From assembly GCF_015550595.1 (NCBI RefSeq), contig NZ_JADNBB010000019.1, positions 59,880-123,879 on the forward strand: a stretch of 64,000 nt of DNA, in the 5' to 3' direction. Below are positions 45,958 to 53,971 of this stretch, one piece after another. The notes below the pieces were generated by a model. It was not told the DNA's origin. It ran no database searches and worked only from the letters and a program-made list of their open reading frames with translations. Both the position numbers and the translations under genes were made by a program. Every line of letters starts with the position of its first letter. Positions within the stretch are counted from its first letter, which is position 1. Origin of the DNA: Parabacteroides goldsteinii. Lineage in GTDB: Bacteria; Bacteroidota; Bacteroidia; Bacteroidales; Tannerellaceae.

Positions 45958-47538
45958 ATGAAAAAGAAGAATTATTTTTTATGTGCACTTGCAACTTTGT
46001 TGTTTGCTGCGTGTAGTGAAGACAGCGCCATTACAGATGATGGCATAGTTACAAACCCTAAAGGCGATGCATGGGTTGCCCTAAACATTTCAACTCCGTC
46101 GGCAGTTAGATTTCGTGGGTTGAATTCTGATGATAAACAAGATGGTACGGAAGAGGAATCGGGTATCACTACTGTTCGGGCAATTTTCTTCGATGCCGCT
46201 GATAATGTGACAGACGATGTGCAGTTGACTGCTGCTGAGGCTGGTAATCCGGGACAACCCAATGGAGGTGTAAGCGATCCTTTTCAGGTGTCTGCAAGTT
46301 CGACACGTATTCTAATTGTGGCGAATCCTGGCGCAGATTTCCCTATTCATCCGATTAATAGTGGAACTAATTATAGCATAGTTAATGCTGCACTTTCTGT
46401 TACAGATGGAGATGTCAGCACAAACGTTGCTAAAAATGGAAGTTTTATGATGTCGAACGCTAAAGGAAGCCTGGAACCATCCAATTCGGATGGAACCGAT
46501 GCTACTCTGAAACTGTATAAGACGAAAGAGTTGGCTAGTGGTAGTCCGCTTGCTGTCAATATTGATCGTGTAGTATCTAAGGTTCGCGTATATATTGAAA
46601 CGATCAGTGATATAGCAACAGTATCTAACCCGTTCTGGGTATTGAACGTTACGAATAAAAAGTTTTTCCCGGCATCCGAAAGAACCTTGACCTGGAATGA
46701 AGATAGTAGTAATCCGGATGCACGTGGTACATGTATTACTCCTTTTGATCAATATAAGATCGGTTCATACAGAAAAGATCCGAACTATGACAGTAGTAAT
46801 CAAAATACAACAGACTATGTAGTTGTAAGCGATGACTCGAAAATCACGAATGCACCGGGAGCCAGCCAGTATTGTCTTGAAAATACCCAGACGGCAGATT
46901 ATAACGAACAGCAATATACAACACAGGTATTGCTGAAAGCAAATTTTGTACCGAAGAAATATGCACAACCTAATAGTACGGACTCACTAGATGCTGAAGT
47001 TGGTGGCGATTGGATCAAAATTAATAGCGGATTTTACACCTTTACCAGTTTAAAGAAATGGATCGAAGTTGAGTTGAGGTATAAATACGATAATGACGGA
47101 AATGCAAAACCTTCGGTAACAACTATTCTTACTGATGCCTTGAATGCTTATCTGGATGCTAAGGTAGAGGGGGCAGTGCCTCTTCAAGATACTGGTGTCG
47201 ATGTAGATGATTTAGTTCTTGCATTCAATGCCAAGATCGATGCTATCAAGGGGAAAGGTGCCGGATCGGTAGGAGCCTTCAATTATTATGCCGGAGGTCT
47301 TAATTATTATAAAATCATTATTAAGCATGATGATACGGATAAAGCATCTAACGAATTAGGTGAATTTGGTGTAACCCGTAACTCTGTCTATGATATCAAA
47401 GTAACCAAGTTTAAGAATCCCGGATATCCGGAAATTCCGACACCAGGTACAGATCCGGATGAAGAAGACGGTTCATACCTGGCTATCCAGATCAATGTTA
47501 ATCCTTGGACCTGGTATACTCAGACTGAGGAATTATAA
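45958..47538 (+). CDS. Mfa1-family major fimbrial subunit
   Basis: A 526-residue pilin precursor with lipobox C19 (FAACSED) and possible cleavage after R53 (AVRFR-GLNSDD). Typical Mfa1 features include VDRVVSKVRVYIE-like INIDRVVSKVR, GTCITPFDQYKIGSY, FNYYAGGLNYYKIIIKHDD and the C-terminal strand YLAIQINVNPWTWYTQTEEL, expected to act as the donor strand in type V pilus assembly. It is followed by a hairpin and the Mfa2-like gene. Third gene in the operon, unlike the pilin-first order of P. gingivalis mfa. Confidence 0.88.
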   Translation: MKKKNYFLCALATLLFAACSEDSAITDDGIVTNPKGDAWVALNISTPSAVRFRGLNSDDKQDGTEEESGITTVRAIFFDAADNVTDDVQLTAAEAGNPGQPNGGVSDPFQVSASSTRILIVANPGADFPIHPINSGTNYSIVNAALSVTDGDVSTNVAKNGSFMMSNAKGSLEPSNSDGTDATLKLYKTKELASGSPLAVNIDRVVSKVRVYIETISDIATVSNPFWVLNVTNKKFFPASERTLTWNEDSSNPDARGTCITPFDQYKIGSYRKDPNYDSSNQNTTDYVVVSDDSKITNAPGASQYCLENTQTADYNEQQYTTQVLLKANFVPKKYAQPNSTDSLDAEVGGDWIKINSGFYTFTSLKKWIEVELRYKYDNDGNAKPSVTTILTDALNAYLDAKVEGAVPLQDTGVDVDDLVLAFNAKIDAIKGKGAGSVGAFNYYAGGLNYYKIIIKHDDTDKASNELGEFGVTRNSVYDIKVTKFKNPGYPEIPTPGTDPDEEDGSYLAIQINVNPWTWYTQTEEL

Positions 47539-47570
47539 TCCCGGACTTATCGGTTCGATCTGTTTGTATG

Positions 47571-47593
47571 ACCCACCGTTAACACCGGTGGGT
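47571..47593 (+). terminator. Hairpin between pilin and anchor genes
   Basis: ACCCACCG (47571-47578)/CGGTGGGT (47586-47593), 7-nt loop, followed by a weak T-rich stretch. It may partly terminate or stabilise the pilin mRNA, giving excess pilin over anchor. Confidence 0.6.
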
Positions 47594-47667
47594 ACTTATC
47601 TATAATTTCACCCCGATGAAACTAATTATTCCTCTTCAATAAATATTAATTGGAAAAGAAAGAAAAC

Positions 47668-48621
47668 ATGAAGCTAAAGAGCCTTATACGTTACATTGCA
47701 TTAAGTCTTTTGATAATGACCTCTTGTGGCGTGTTTGACGAAGATTTGCCGGAGTGCCGTTTATTCGTTAAATTCAAGTATGACTATAACATGCTTTTTA
47801 CAGATGCATTCCATACACAGGTAGATAAAGTAGAACTTTATGTATTTGATAAGTATGGAAAGTTTCTGTTCAAACAAGCAGAAGAAGGTTCTGTGTTGGC
47901 AACCGGCGATTATCTGATGCCTGTGGTACTACCTGTCGGAGAGTATCGGTTCATGGCATGGGCTGGCGCGCATGACTCGTATGATATTGCTCCATTGCAA
48001 ACGGGGGTCTCCGATATTTCAGATTTGAAGTTGCGTTTGAAGCGGGAAGAGTCTCTTATTATAGATGAGGAGCTTGAACCGTTGTGGTATGGAGAGATCA
48101 CCCAGGTTGATTTTACCGGAACGATCCACCAGACGGAAGTGATCGATCTGATAAAGGATACTAACAAAGTCCGGTTTGTTTTCCAGGGGGCGACTGAAGA
48201 TGCCTGGGGAGTGAATATGAATGACTATGATTATGAAATTGTAGAATCGAACGGTTATCTGGCGCACGACAATTCTTTGTTGGAGGATGATATACTCAGT
48301 TTTCGTCCTTATCATATGGAACAGAAGAACCTGGCGGCAGCCACGATCGAATTGAATACAATGCGTTTTGTTGAAGATCGGGATGTCCGTTTTGTTGTCA
48401 CAGATAAAACAACCGGGCAGAAAGTGTTCGATATAAACTTGACGGATTTTTTGGCAATGACCAAAATAGAAGGATACAATATGAGTGTTCAGGAGTATCT
48501 AGACCGCGAAAGTGAATATAAAATCATCTTTTTCTTTACCGAGAGAGATCCGTGGCTGGCAATGCAGATCAATATCAATGGATGGACGTGGTACTTCCAA
48601 ACGGAAGGAGGTTTACAGTAA
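47668..48621 (+). CDS. FimB/Mfa2-family fimbrial anchor lipoprotein
   Basis: A 317-residue lipoprotein with C20 in IMTSCG. The Mfa2 pattern is clear: CRLFVKFKYDYNMLF, FHTQVDKVELYVFDKYGKFL, LPVGEYRFMAWAG and the two-domain beta layout. Mfa2 anchors the fimbria to the outer membrane and limits its length. Its C-terminus (WLAMQININGWTWYFQTE) closely matches that of the Mfa1-like pilin. ATG 47668 is chosen over a TTG at 47650. Confidence 0.88.
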   Translation: MKLKSLIRYIALSLLIMTSCGVFDEDLPECRLFVKFKYDYNMLFTDAFHTQVDKVELYVFDKYGKFLFKQAEEGSVLATGDYLMPVVLPVGEYRFMAWAGAHDSYDIAPLQTGVSDISDLKLRLKREESLIIDEELEPLWYGEITQVDFTGTIHQTEVIDLIKDTNKVRFVFQGATEDAWGVNMNDYDYEIVESNGYLAHDNSLLEDDILSFRPYHMEQKNLAAATIELNTMRFVEDRDVRFVVTDKTTGQKVFDINLTDFLAMTKIEGYNMSVQEYLDRESEYKIIFFFTERDPWLAMQININGWTWYFQTEGGLQ

Positions 48622-48975
48622 ACTTGGCGGATATCGGCCTGGATCTTAGACGCGTTGCTGTAAATGACATGTATTGTACCGGTCGGTTTGAATTGTTTCG
48701 GAAAAAGCAAATTTGTTTGGCTTTGTTCTTTTTTAAGTCGTCATTTTAAGGTCTGATGTGTGGTATCAGAACCGGATTTCTCAGGTTAATTGATTGAAAA
48801 GCAAGATCTTTGTATAGGATAAATGATACGGGACATATGCCCCGTAATCATGTTTTGTTTGTAATGAAGATACTCACCTGTAAAATCAGGTAAGTTTAAT
48901 ATTAATACTAGTGTGGATTCCAGGGGGCAGTGATGTTCTCTGGAATTATTATTTGTATGAATTTGTAGTCATAAT
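48622..48975. other. Noncoding gap after the fimbrial operon
   Basis: No gene seen. It holds hairpins ACCTG/CAGGT near 48872-48890 and ATTCCAG (48917-48923)/CTGGAAT (48940-48946), the latter followed by a T/A-rich tail and a candidate terminator for the operon. Confidence 0.55.
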
Positions 48976-49008
48976 AAAAAGGGCTGTTCCGGCAGAAAAA
49001 GCCCTTTT
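48976..49008 (-). terminator. Terminator of the HU gene
   Basis: AAAAAGGGCT/AGCCCTTTT stem; on the minus strand it ends in a T-run after the HU stop. Confidence 0.85.
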
Positions 49009-49029
49009 ATCAATTTCATTTATAGCTGT

Positions 49030-49302
49030 TTACTTAACTTGGTCGGCTAATTCTGCACCAGCCTTGAATTTAACCGATTTGCGTGCAGCAATTTCGATTG
49101 GTTGTTTTGTCTTCGGGTTGACTCCTTTGCGAGCTGCTTTTTCTGCAACAGAAAAAGATCCAAAACCTAAAAGGGCTACTTTGCCACCTGCCTTTAATTC
49201 CTGAGATACTGTTTCAACGAAAGCTTCGACAGCTTTTTTCGCATCAGTTTTGCTTAGACCGGATTTTTCCGATACAGCTGAGATAAATTCTGTTTTGTTC
49301 AT
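49030..49302 (-). CDS. HU-family DNA-binding protein
   Basis: A 90-residue histone-like protein that bends and compacts DNA. MNKTEFISAVSEKSGLSKTDAKKAV, LGFGSFSV and the arm GVNPKTKQPIEI are standard HU. It is convergent with the fimbrial operon and divergent from the rhomboid cluster. Confidence 0.95.
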   Translation of the reverse strand: MNKTEFISAVSEKSGLSKTDAKKAVEAFVETVSQELKAGGKVALLGFGSFSVAEKAARKGVNPKTKQPIEIAARKSVKFKAGAELADQVK

Positions 49303-49460
49303 GATGGTTTGATAATTAATATGTTAAACAATTCTTGCGATAGCCTAAAAGTCGGTTCAAATGTAGTTTTAATTTAATATTCTGCAAAGGAAAAATCTGT
49401 TTTTTTTATTGATTTACTATGTTTTAGTACTATTTGGCGGAAAAACAATCAAAATATATT

Positions 49461-49468
49461 TACCTTTG
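49461..49468 (+). promoter_or_regulatory. -7 promoter box of rhomboid cluster
   Basis: TACCTTTG just 12 bp before the first possible ATG, which excludes a longer frame beginning at 49409. Confidence 0.72.
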
Positions 49469-49480
49469 CCGCAAATTGAT

Positions 49481-50197
49481 ATGTATATGATGAATCAAAA
49501 TGGCTCGGGGTTCTTGAATAGTATACCGCCGGTTACAAAAAACCTTATCATTATTAACCTCCTTTTTTGGGTAGCCAGCCTGGCGTTGCCGAAGATGGGG
49601 ATCGATCTGGTGCAGATTTTAGGTTTGCACTTTCCGGGTGTAAAGGATTTTTATCCGTTTCAGTTTGTTTCTTACATGTTTATGCATGATACGCGTTCCT
49701 TCGGACATGTTTTCTTTAATATGTTCGGGGTATATATGTTCGGACGTGTCCTTGAAAATGTCTGGGGGCCGAAGCGTTTCCTTACTTTTTATTTGGTGAC
49801 AGGTATTGGAGCCGGTATTGTGCAGGAGTTGGTTTGGGCTTATTCGATCCAGTCTTTTGCCAGTGCCAACGGCCTGACGCTTTTCGAGCTGGTGAAGATG
49901 GATCCGTCGCTGAATATGATGATTACGATCGGAGCTTCAGGGTCTGTGTTCGGTATTTTGTTGGCATTTGCCATGCTATTCCCGAATGTGCCGTTATTTC
50001 TGATGTTCATACCGATACCTATAAAGGCTAAGTATTTTGTTGTATTTTACGGGTTGGCAGAACTGTTTATGGGTGTTTCCAGTTTTGGGGGAGACACGGT
50101 GGCACATTTCGCCCATTTAGGCGGTATGTTGTTCGGTTATTTTATGGTTCGCTACTGGAAAAAGAAAGACGCAGGCAATGGAAAGTATTTTTACTAA
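49481..50197 (+). CDS. Rhomboid intramembrane serine protease 1
   Basis: A 238-residue six- or seven-helix membrane protease. Catalytic S153 in GASGSVFG and H212 in HFAHLGG are both present, plus FGHVFFNMFGVYMFGRVLE with the rhomboid H/N motif. It cuts transmembrane helices of unknown targets. ATGs at 49481, 49487 and 49490 are all possible; the first is given. It overlaps the next gene by 20 nt. Confidence 0.92.
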   Translation: MYMMNQNGSGFLNSIPPVTKNLIIINLLFWVASLALPKMGIDLVQILGLHFPGVKDFYPFQFVSYMFMHDTRSFGHVFFNMFGVYMFGRVLENVWGPKRFLTFYLVTGIGAGIVQELVWAYSIQSFASANGLTLFELVKMDPSLNMMITIGASGSVFGILLAFAMLFPNVPLFLMFIPIPIKAKYFVVFYGLAELFMGVSSFGGDTVAHFAHLGGMLFGYFMVRYWKKKDAGNGKYFY

Positions 50198-51056
50198 TCT
50201 GAAGAATACGTTCCGGGCAGGGAATATACTGGCAAAGCTTATATATATTAATGTAGGGCTTTTTATCCTGATCCGGTTGACGGGGGTGATCTTTCTTCTT
50301 TTCAATATTCCCGGAATCTCTTTTCTGCAATATCTGCAGATGCCTTCATCCCCTGAGCTGTTATTATACCGGCCTTGGACGGTTATCACATATATGTTCA
50401 CCCATTTCGATTTCCTGCATATTTTATTTAATATGTTGTGGTTATATTGGTTTGGCGGATTATTCTTGAATTTCTTCAGCGAACGGCAATTGGGAGGATT
50501 GTATCTGTTGGGGGGTATTGCGGGTGCGGTTCTGTTTATGCTGGCCTATAATATTTTTCCATATTTCCAGACGGTGGCATCTTCCAGTTATCTGATGGGG
50601 GCTTCCGCTTCGGTCATGGCTATTGTTTTTGCCGTTTCATTTTACCGGAAAGACCTGGAGATTAATTTATTCCTGATAGGACGTATCAAACTGATTTATC
50701 TGGCCCTGTTTACCTTTGTGATTGATTTGTTGGCTATTACTTCCGATAATGCCGGTGGCCATATCGCTCATATTGGAGGAGCTTTGTTCGGGATCTGGTT
50801 TGCAATGCGTATTAAGGAAGGAAAGGATCTGACTGCTCCGATGAATCGTTTGTTGGGCTGGGTAGTGAATCTGGGGAAGAGAAAGCCGAAGATGAAAGTG
50901 ACATATAAACGTGCTGAAACGGATTACGAGTATAATGCTCGTAAGAACCGGGAGTCGGCCGATCTCGACGCTATTCTGGATAAATTGAAACGTTCCGGAT
51001 ATGAAAGTCTTTCTGCCGATGAAAAAAGACAATTATTTGATGCAAGCAAAAAATGA
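50178..51056 (+). CDS. Rhomboid intramembrane serine protease 2 with C-terminal cytosolic domain
   Basis: A 292-residue rhomboid. Catalytic Ser in LMGASASVMAI and His in HIAHIGGALFG, with HFDFLHILFNMLWLYWFG upstream. After the membrane part comes a ~75-residue soluble tail with LDAILDKLKRSGYESLSADEKR (DUF6576-like), shared by Bacteroidota rhomboids. It overlaps both neighbours (20 nt and 4 nt), so the three genes are tightly coupled. Confidence 0.92.
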   Translation: MESIFTNLKNTFRAGNILAKLIYINVGLFILIRLTGVIFLLFNIPGISFLQYLQMPSSPELLLYRPWTVITYMFTHFDFLHILFNMLWLYWFGGLFLNFFSERQLGGLYLLGGIAGAVLFMLAYNIFPYFQTVASSSYLMGASASVMAIVFAVSFYRKDLEINLFLIGRIKLIYLALFTFVIDLLAITSDNAGGHIAHIGGALFGIWFAMRIKEGKDLTAPMNRLLGWVVNLGKRKPKMKVTYKRAETDYEYNARKNRESADLDAILDKLKRSGYESLSADEKRQLFDASKK

Positions 51057-52168
51057 GTGAAGGCCTGAAAACACTAAGACTATTGTTCAAATCATTGTTC
51101 GTACTGGCCAATGTATTGGTTGTTGTGCTGTTTGTCACTTCAGCTTACTCGGATCGTGTGTCTCCGGATACAGCTCTTGTTTTTTCTTATCTGGGGTTGG
51201 TCTTTCCCATTTTATGCGTCTTGAATCTCTGTTTTGTTCTCTATTGGTTGTTCCTGTGGGAGTGGCGCTTCCTATTGATCGGGCTAAGTGCTTTCCTTAT
51301 TTGTTGGGGACCGGTAAAGAAGTATTTTCCTTATCACACCTATGTTAAAGACATTCCGAAGGAGAATACGTTGAAAGTGCTGACTTATAATGTGATGGGG
51401 TTTGCTTATAAGGACCATACCAAAGAATCGCCTAATAAGATTGTGCAATATATAGCCGATTCAGGAGCGGATATTGTTTGTTTGCAGGAATATGCAGTCA
51501 GCAGATCAGATAAGTTTCTGACTTCTCAAAAATTATATAAAGCGCTTGATATGTATCCCTACCGTTCGATAATTCCTATCAGTTCGTCGGGTTATATGAA
51601 TTTTGGCATTGCGGTATTCTCTAAGTATCCGATTTCAAACTCACGCAGGATAAAATACGAGAGCGAATCTAATGGATCGTCTGTTCATGAGCTGAATGTG
51701 AATGGAAAAAAGTTGACATTGATTAATAATCACCTCGAATCATTTAAGTTGACGATGGAAGATCGAAGCCGTTATACAGCATTTATCAAGAACATTGGGA
51801 CAGATACTTTCGACGGTATAAAAGGAGCTTTGGAACAGAAGCTAGGACCGGCTTTCAAAATACGGGCCAGACAGGCAGATGCGGTAGGTTCTGAAGTCGA
51901 AAAGGCTAAAGGCGATTATATCCTGATTTGTGGTGACTTCAACGATACGCCGATTTCTTATGCTCACCGGACTATCCAGGGGCCATTAGTCGATTCTTTT
52001 GCTGAATCCGGTCGGGGGATGGGGGTGACGTATAACCAGAATATGTTCTTGTTTCGTATAGATAATATTCTGCATTCTCCGAATATGAAGTCTGTGAATT
52101 GTACTGTCGATAAGATTCGTTATTCAGACCACTATCCTTTGTGGTGTTATCTGACAATGGAAGACTAA
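51053..52168 (+). CDS. Membrane-anchored endonuclease/exonuclease/phosphatase family protein
   Basis: A 371-residue protein with about three N-terminal membrane helices (12-95) and an EEP catalytic domain: LTYNVMGF, CLQEYAV, the INNHLES block, CGDFNDTP and a final YSDHYPLWC with the active-site Asp-His. Members cut nucleic acid or phospholipid or inositol phosphates. The catalytic part probably faces the periplasm. ATGA overlap with the rhomboid gene. Confidence 0.88.
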   Translation: MSEGLKTLRLLFKSLFVLANVLVVVLFVTSAYSDRVSPDTALVFSYLGLVFPILCVLNLCFVLYWLFLWEWRFLLIGLSAFLICWGPVKKYFPYHTYVKDIPKENTLKVLTYNVMGFAYKDHTKESPNKIVQYIADSGADIVCLQEYAVSRSDKFLTSQKLYKALDMYPYRSIIPISSSGYMNFGIAVFSKYPISNSRRIKYESESNGSSVHELNVNGKKLTLINNHLESFKLTMEDRSRYTAFIKNIGTDTFDGIKGALEQKLGPAFKIRARQADAVGSEVEKAKGDYILICGDFNDTPISYAHRTIQGPLVDSFAESGRGMGVTYNQNMFLFRIDNILHSPNMKSVNCTVDKIRYSDHYPLWCYLTMED

Positions 52169-52198
52169 AAAAGGAGACACCTTTACAGGTATCCCCTT
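52165..52198 (-). terminator. Terminator of the DUF4468 pair
   Basis: Imperfect stem AAGGAGACACCT/AGGTATCCCCTT; on the minus strand it runs into TTTTTT. Confidence 0.65.
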
Positions 52199-52223
52199 AC
52201 ATATATTATATAGCATAATATTC

Positions 52224-52778
52224 TTAATCCTCTTGTATTGCATCAAATACCTCTCCGAACAGATTTTCTGCAAAAAAGAAAGTGGCGTTACAGAATAACA
52301 GAGGGTCTTTAATAACGGAAATAGTGTTTGACTTTCCGTTGTTGGCTATAACATTCTCTGCAGGATAGGTTTTGAACTTCTTCTCATTTTTCGGATCGTA
52401 CTGATAAGAGATATCCGTCAATTCGATGTTATACTTTTCATCATAACAGTATATTCTCATTTTATACTTGACGATCGTTTTGTCTGTGTCGTTCAGAAGT
52501 AACTCCACCTTTGAATTTACATTGATTGTTCCTTTCGACTTGCTGGACGTTACGCTCGACAGGAAAACATCCTTGCCGTAATTTTTTCTGGCCCACTTGT
52601 CGATGGCATTGAACAATTCGCCTTTTTTCATTCCCTCAGCATCGACTTCATCACTATAGCATACTTTCCCTTCTTTCATGGGGGCGCATGATTCTACAGA
52701 ACCTTTGTGTCCCTGGGCTATCGCTAGCAAGGGACACATCAGTATCAACAGAAACAGTATATTTTTTGTTGTTTTCAT
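52224..52778 (-). CDS. DUF4468 exported protein 2
   Basis: A 184-residue protein with signal peptide (MKTTKNILFLLILMCPLLAIA). The DUF4468 layout is present: an N-terminal strand with VCYSDEVDAEGMKKGELFNAIDKWARKNY, then YKMRIYCYDEKYNIELTDISYQY. The start at 52778, 2 nt after the upstream stop, is chosen over 52793 because it places the signal peptide at the end. Function unknown. Confidence 0.8.
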   Translation of the reverse strand: MKTTKNILFLLILMCPLLAIAQGHKGSVESCAPMKEGKVCYSDEVDAEGMKKGELFNAIDKWARKNYGKDVFLSSVTSSKSKGTINVNSKVELLLNDTDKTIVKYKMRIYCYDEKYNIELTDISYQYDPKNEKKFKTYPAENVIANNGKSNTISVIKDPLLFCNATFFFAENLFGEVFDAIQED

Positions 52779-52780
52779 GA

Positions 52781-53800
52781 TTATCTGATCCATACGTTAA
52801 TGATTTCACCGATAATGATTTTTTGTGTTCCTTCGGTTGATTCCCCTTGTTTGACACACTGAATCATAAACCAGGTTTCCGGTTCATCCTGTTTGGTGAA
52901 AGAAATTGTATAGAAATCGTTGTCTTTAATTGCTTTATATACTTCGCTGTCCGGGCTGATAGAGATAGAAGCAATATTCTTTCCGAACATTTTACCCATC
53001 TCTTTCCAGGTGGCATAATGTTCTACCAGACTTTCATTATCGCCGGGAGTTACCTGCATCTTGCTTTCCGGCAACATGTTCAGCAGTGTCGACGGGATCT
53101 TGTCCGGTTCGAATGCGCTCAGTCCCTGACATACTTCGATGTTGTTAACAGGCGCTTTAGTTATTTGTTGTGCGGGAACTGTGGCTGGAACTGTTTGTTG
53201 TTGTACAGGAGCTGCCGCATAAGCCGGAGTGATAACACCAGCCGGTTGGATACCAAAGGCTGCATCTGCACTCTTGAACATTTCGTCTGCTAAATCGATC
53301 GTTTTGCGGCGGAATTTGCCGTTACCACGGTTCAGTTTATCTTTTTTCTTGTTCAATGCAAATTTGTCAGTGATCCACTCTTCTGCAGTATATTTTTCCG
53401 GCTCACGCTGATAGGATACATTGTATTCATAACGGATACCGGTCATTTTGATTTTTGCTGTATTATTTTCGCATTCGATCGTTACGCGATAATTTATTAA
53501 TGAACGGTCCAGCGACAGTGCTGTGCTCTGGAATACCAGGTATTCTTCGCCTACAGCTGCGATATCGCCTTTGTCTTTATCTGAATAAACCAGGCGGCGT
53601 CCGTCTTCACTGAAATATTTCTGTGCCCACGAATACATAATATCGTAAATCTGATCCTTCGAAAGGGAGGGCATACTTATCTCTTTGGAAAATACAACTT
53701 TGCCGTCATCTTCAGTTACAGCACCGGCTAAATACTTCTGGTCCTCCTGGGCTATCAGCAGGGAAGGAATGAATAAAAAGAATAATAAAAGCTGTTTCAT
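52781..53800 (-). CDS. DUF4468 exported protein 1
   Basis: A 339-residue protein with a signal peptide (cleavage after LLIAQ). The DUF4468 domain (about 30-190: VVFSKEISMPSLSKDQIYDIMYSWAQKYF, VTIECENNTAKIKMTGIRYEY) is followed by an Ala/Gln/Pro/Val linker (about 205-225) and a second, different domain (about 235-339). It is a paralog of the next gene; the two form an operon. Function unknown. Confidence 0.82.
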   Translation of the reverse strand: MKQLLLFFLFIPSLLIAQEDQKYLAGAVTEDDGKVVFSKEISMPSLSKDQIYDIMYSWAQKYFSEDGRRLVYSDKDKGDIAAVGEEYLVFQSTALSLDRSLINYRVTIECENNTAKIKMTGIRYEYNVSYQREPEKYTAEEWITDKFALNKKKDKLNRGNGKFRRKTIDLADEMFKSADAAFGIQPAGVITPAYAAAPVQQQTVPATVPAQQITKAPVNNIEVCQGLSAFEPDKIPSTLLNMLPESKMQVTPGDNESLVEHYATWKEMGKMFGKNIASISISPDSEVYKAIKDNDFYTISFTKQDEPETWFMIQCVKQGESTEGTQKIIIGEIINVWIR

Positions 53801-53909
53801 GGTGAATTCTGTGTTTTTTTATGGGCAAAGATATATAATTGTACTTGAAATTAACTATGAGAGTGACAAATAATTAATCATATTGCTATATGACAAAGAA
53901 AAAAAAGCC

Positions 53910-53917
53910 TATATTTG
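53910..53917 (+). promoter_or_regulatory. -7 promoter box of secDF
   Basis: TATATTTG, 54 bp before the secDF start; no clear -33. Confidence 0.65.
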
Positions 53918-53971
53918 CACCCTGTGAAAAAACGAAAATAAATAATGTAATAACATAAACTCAAGATTCAA

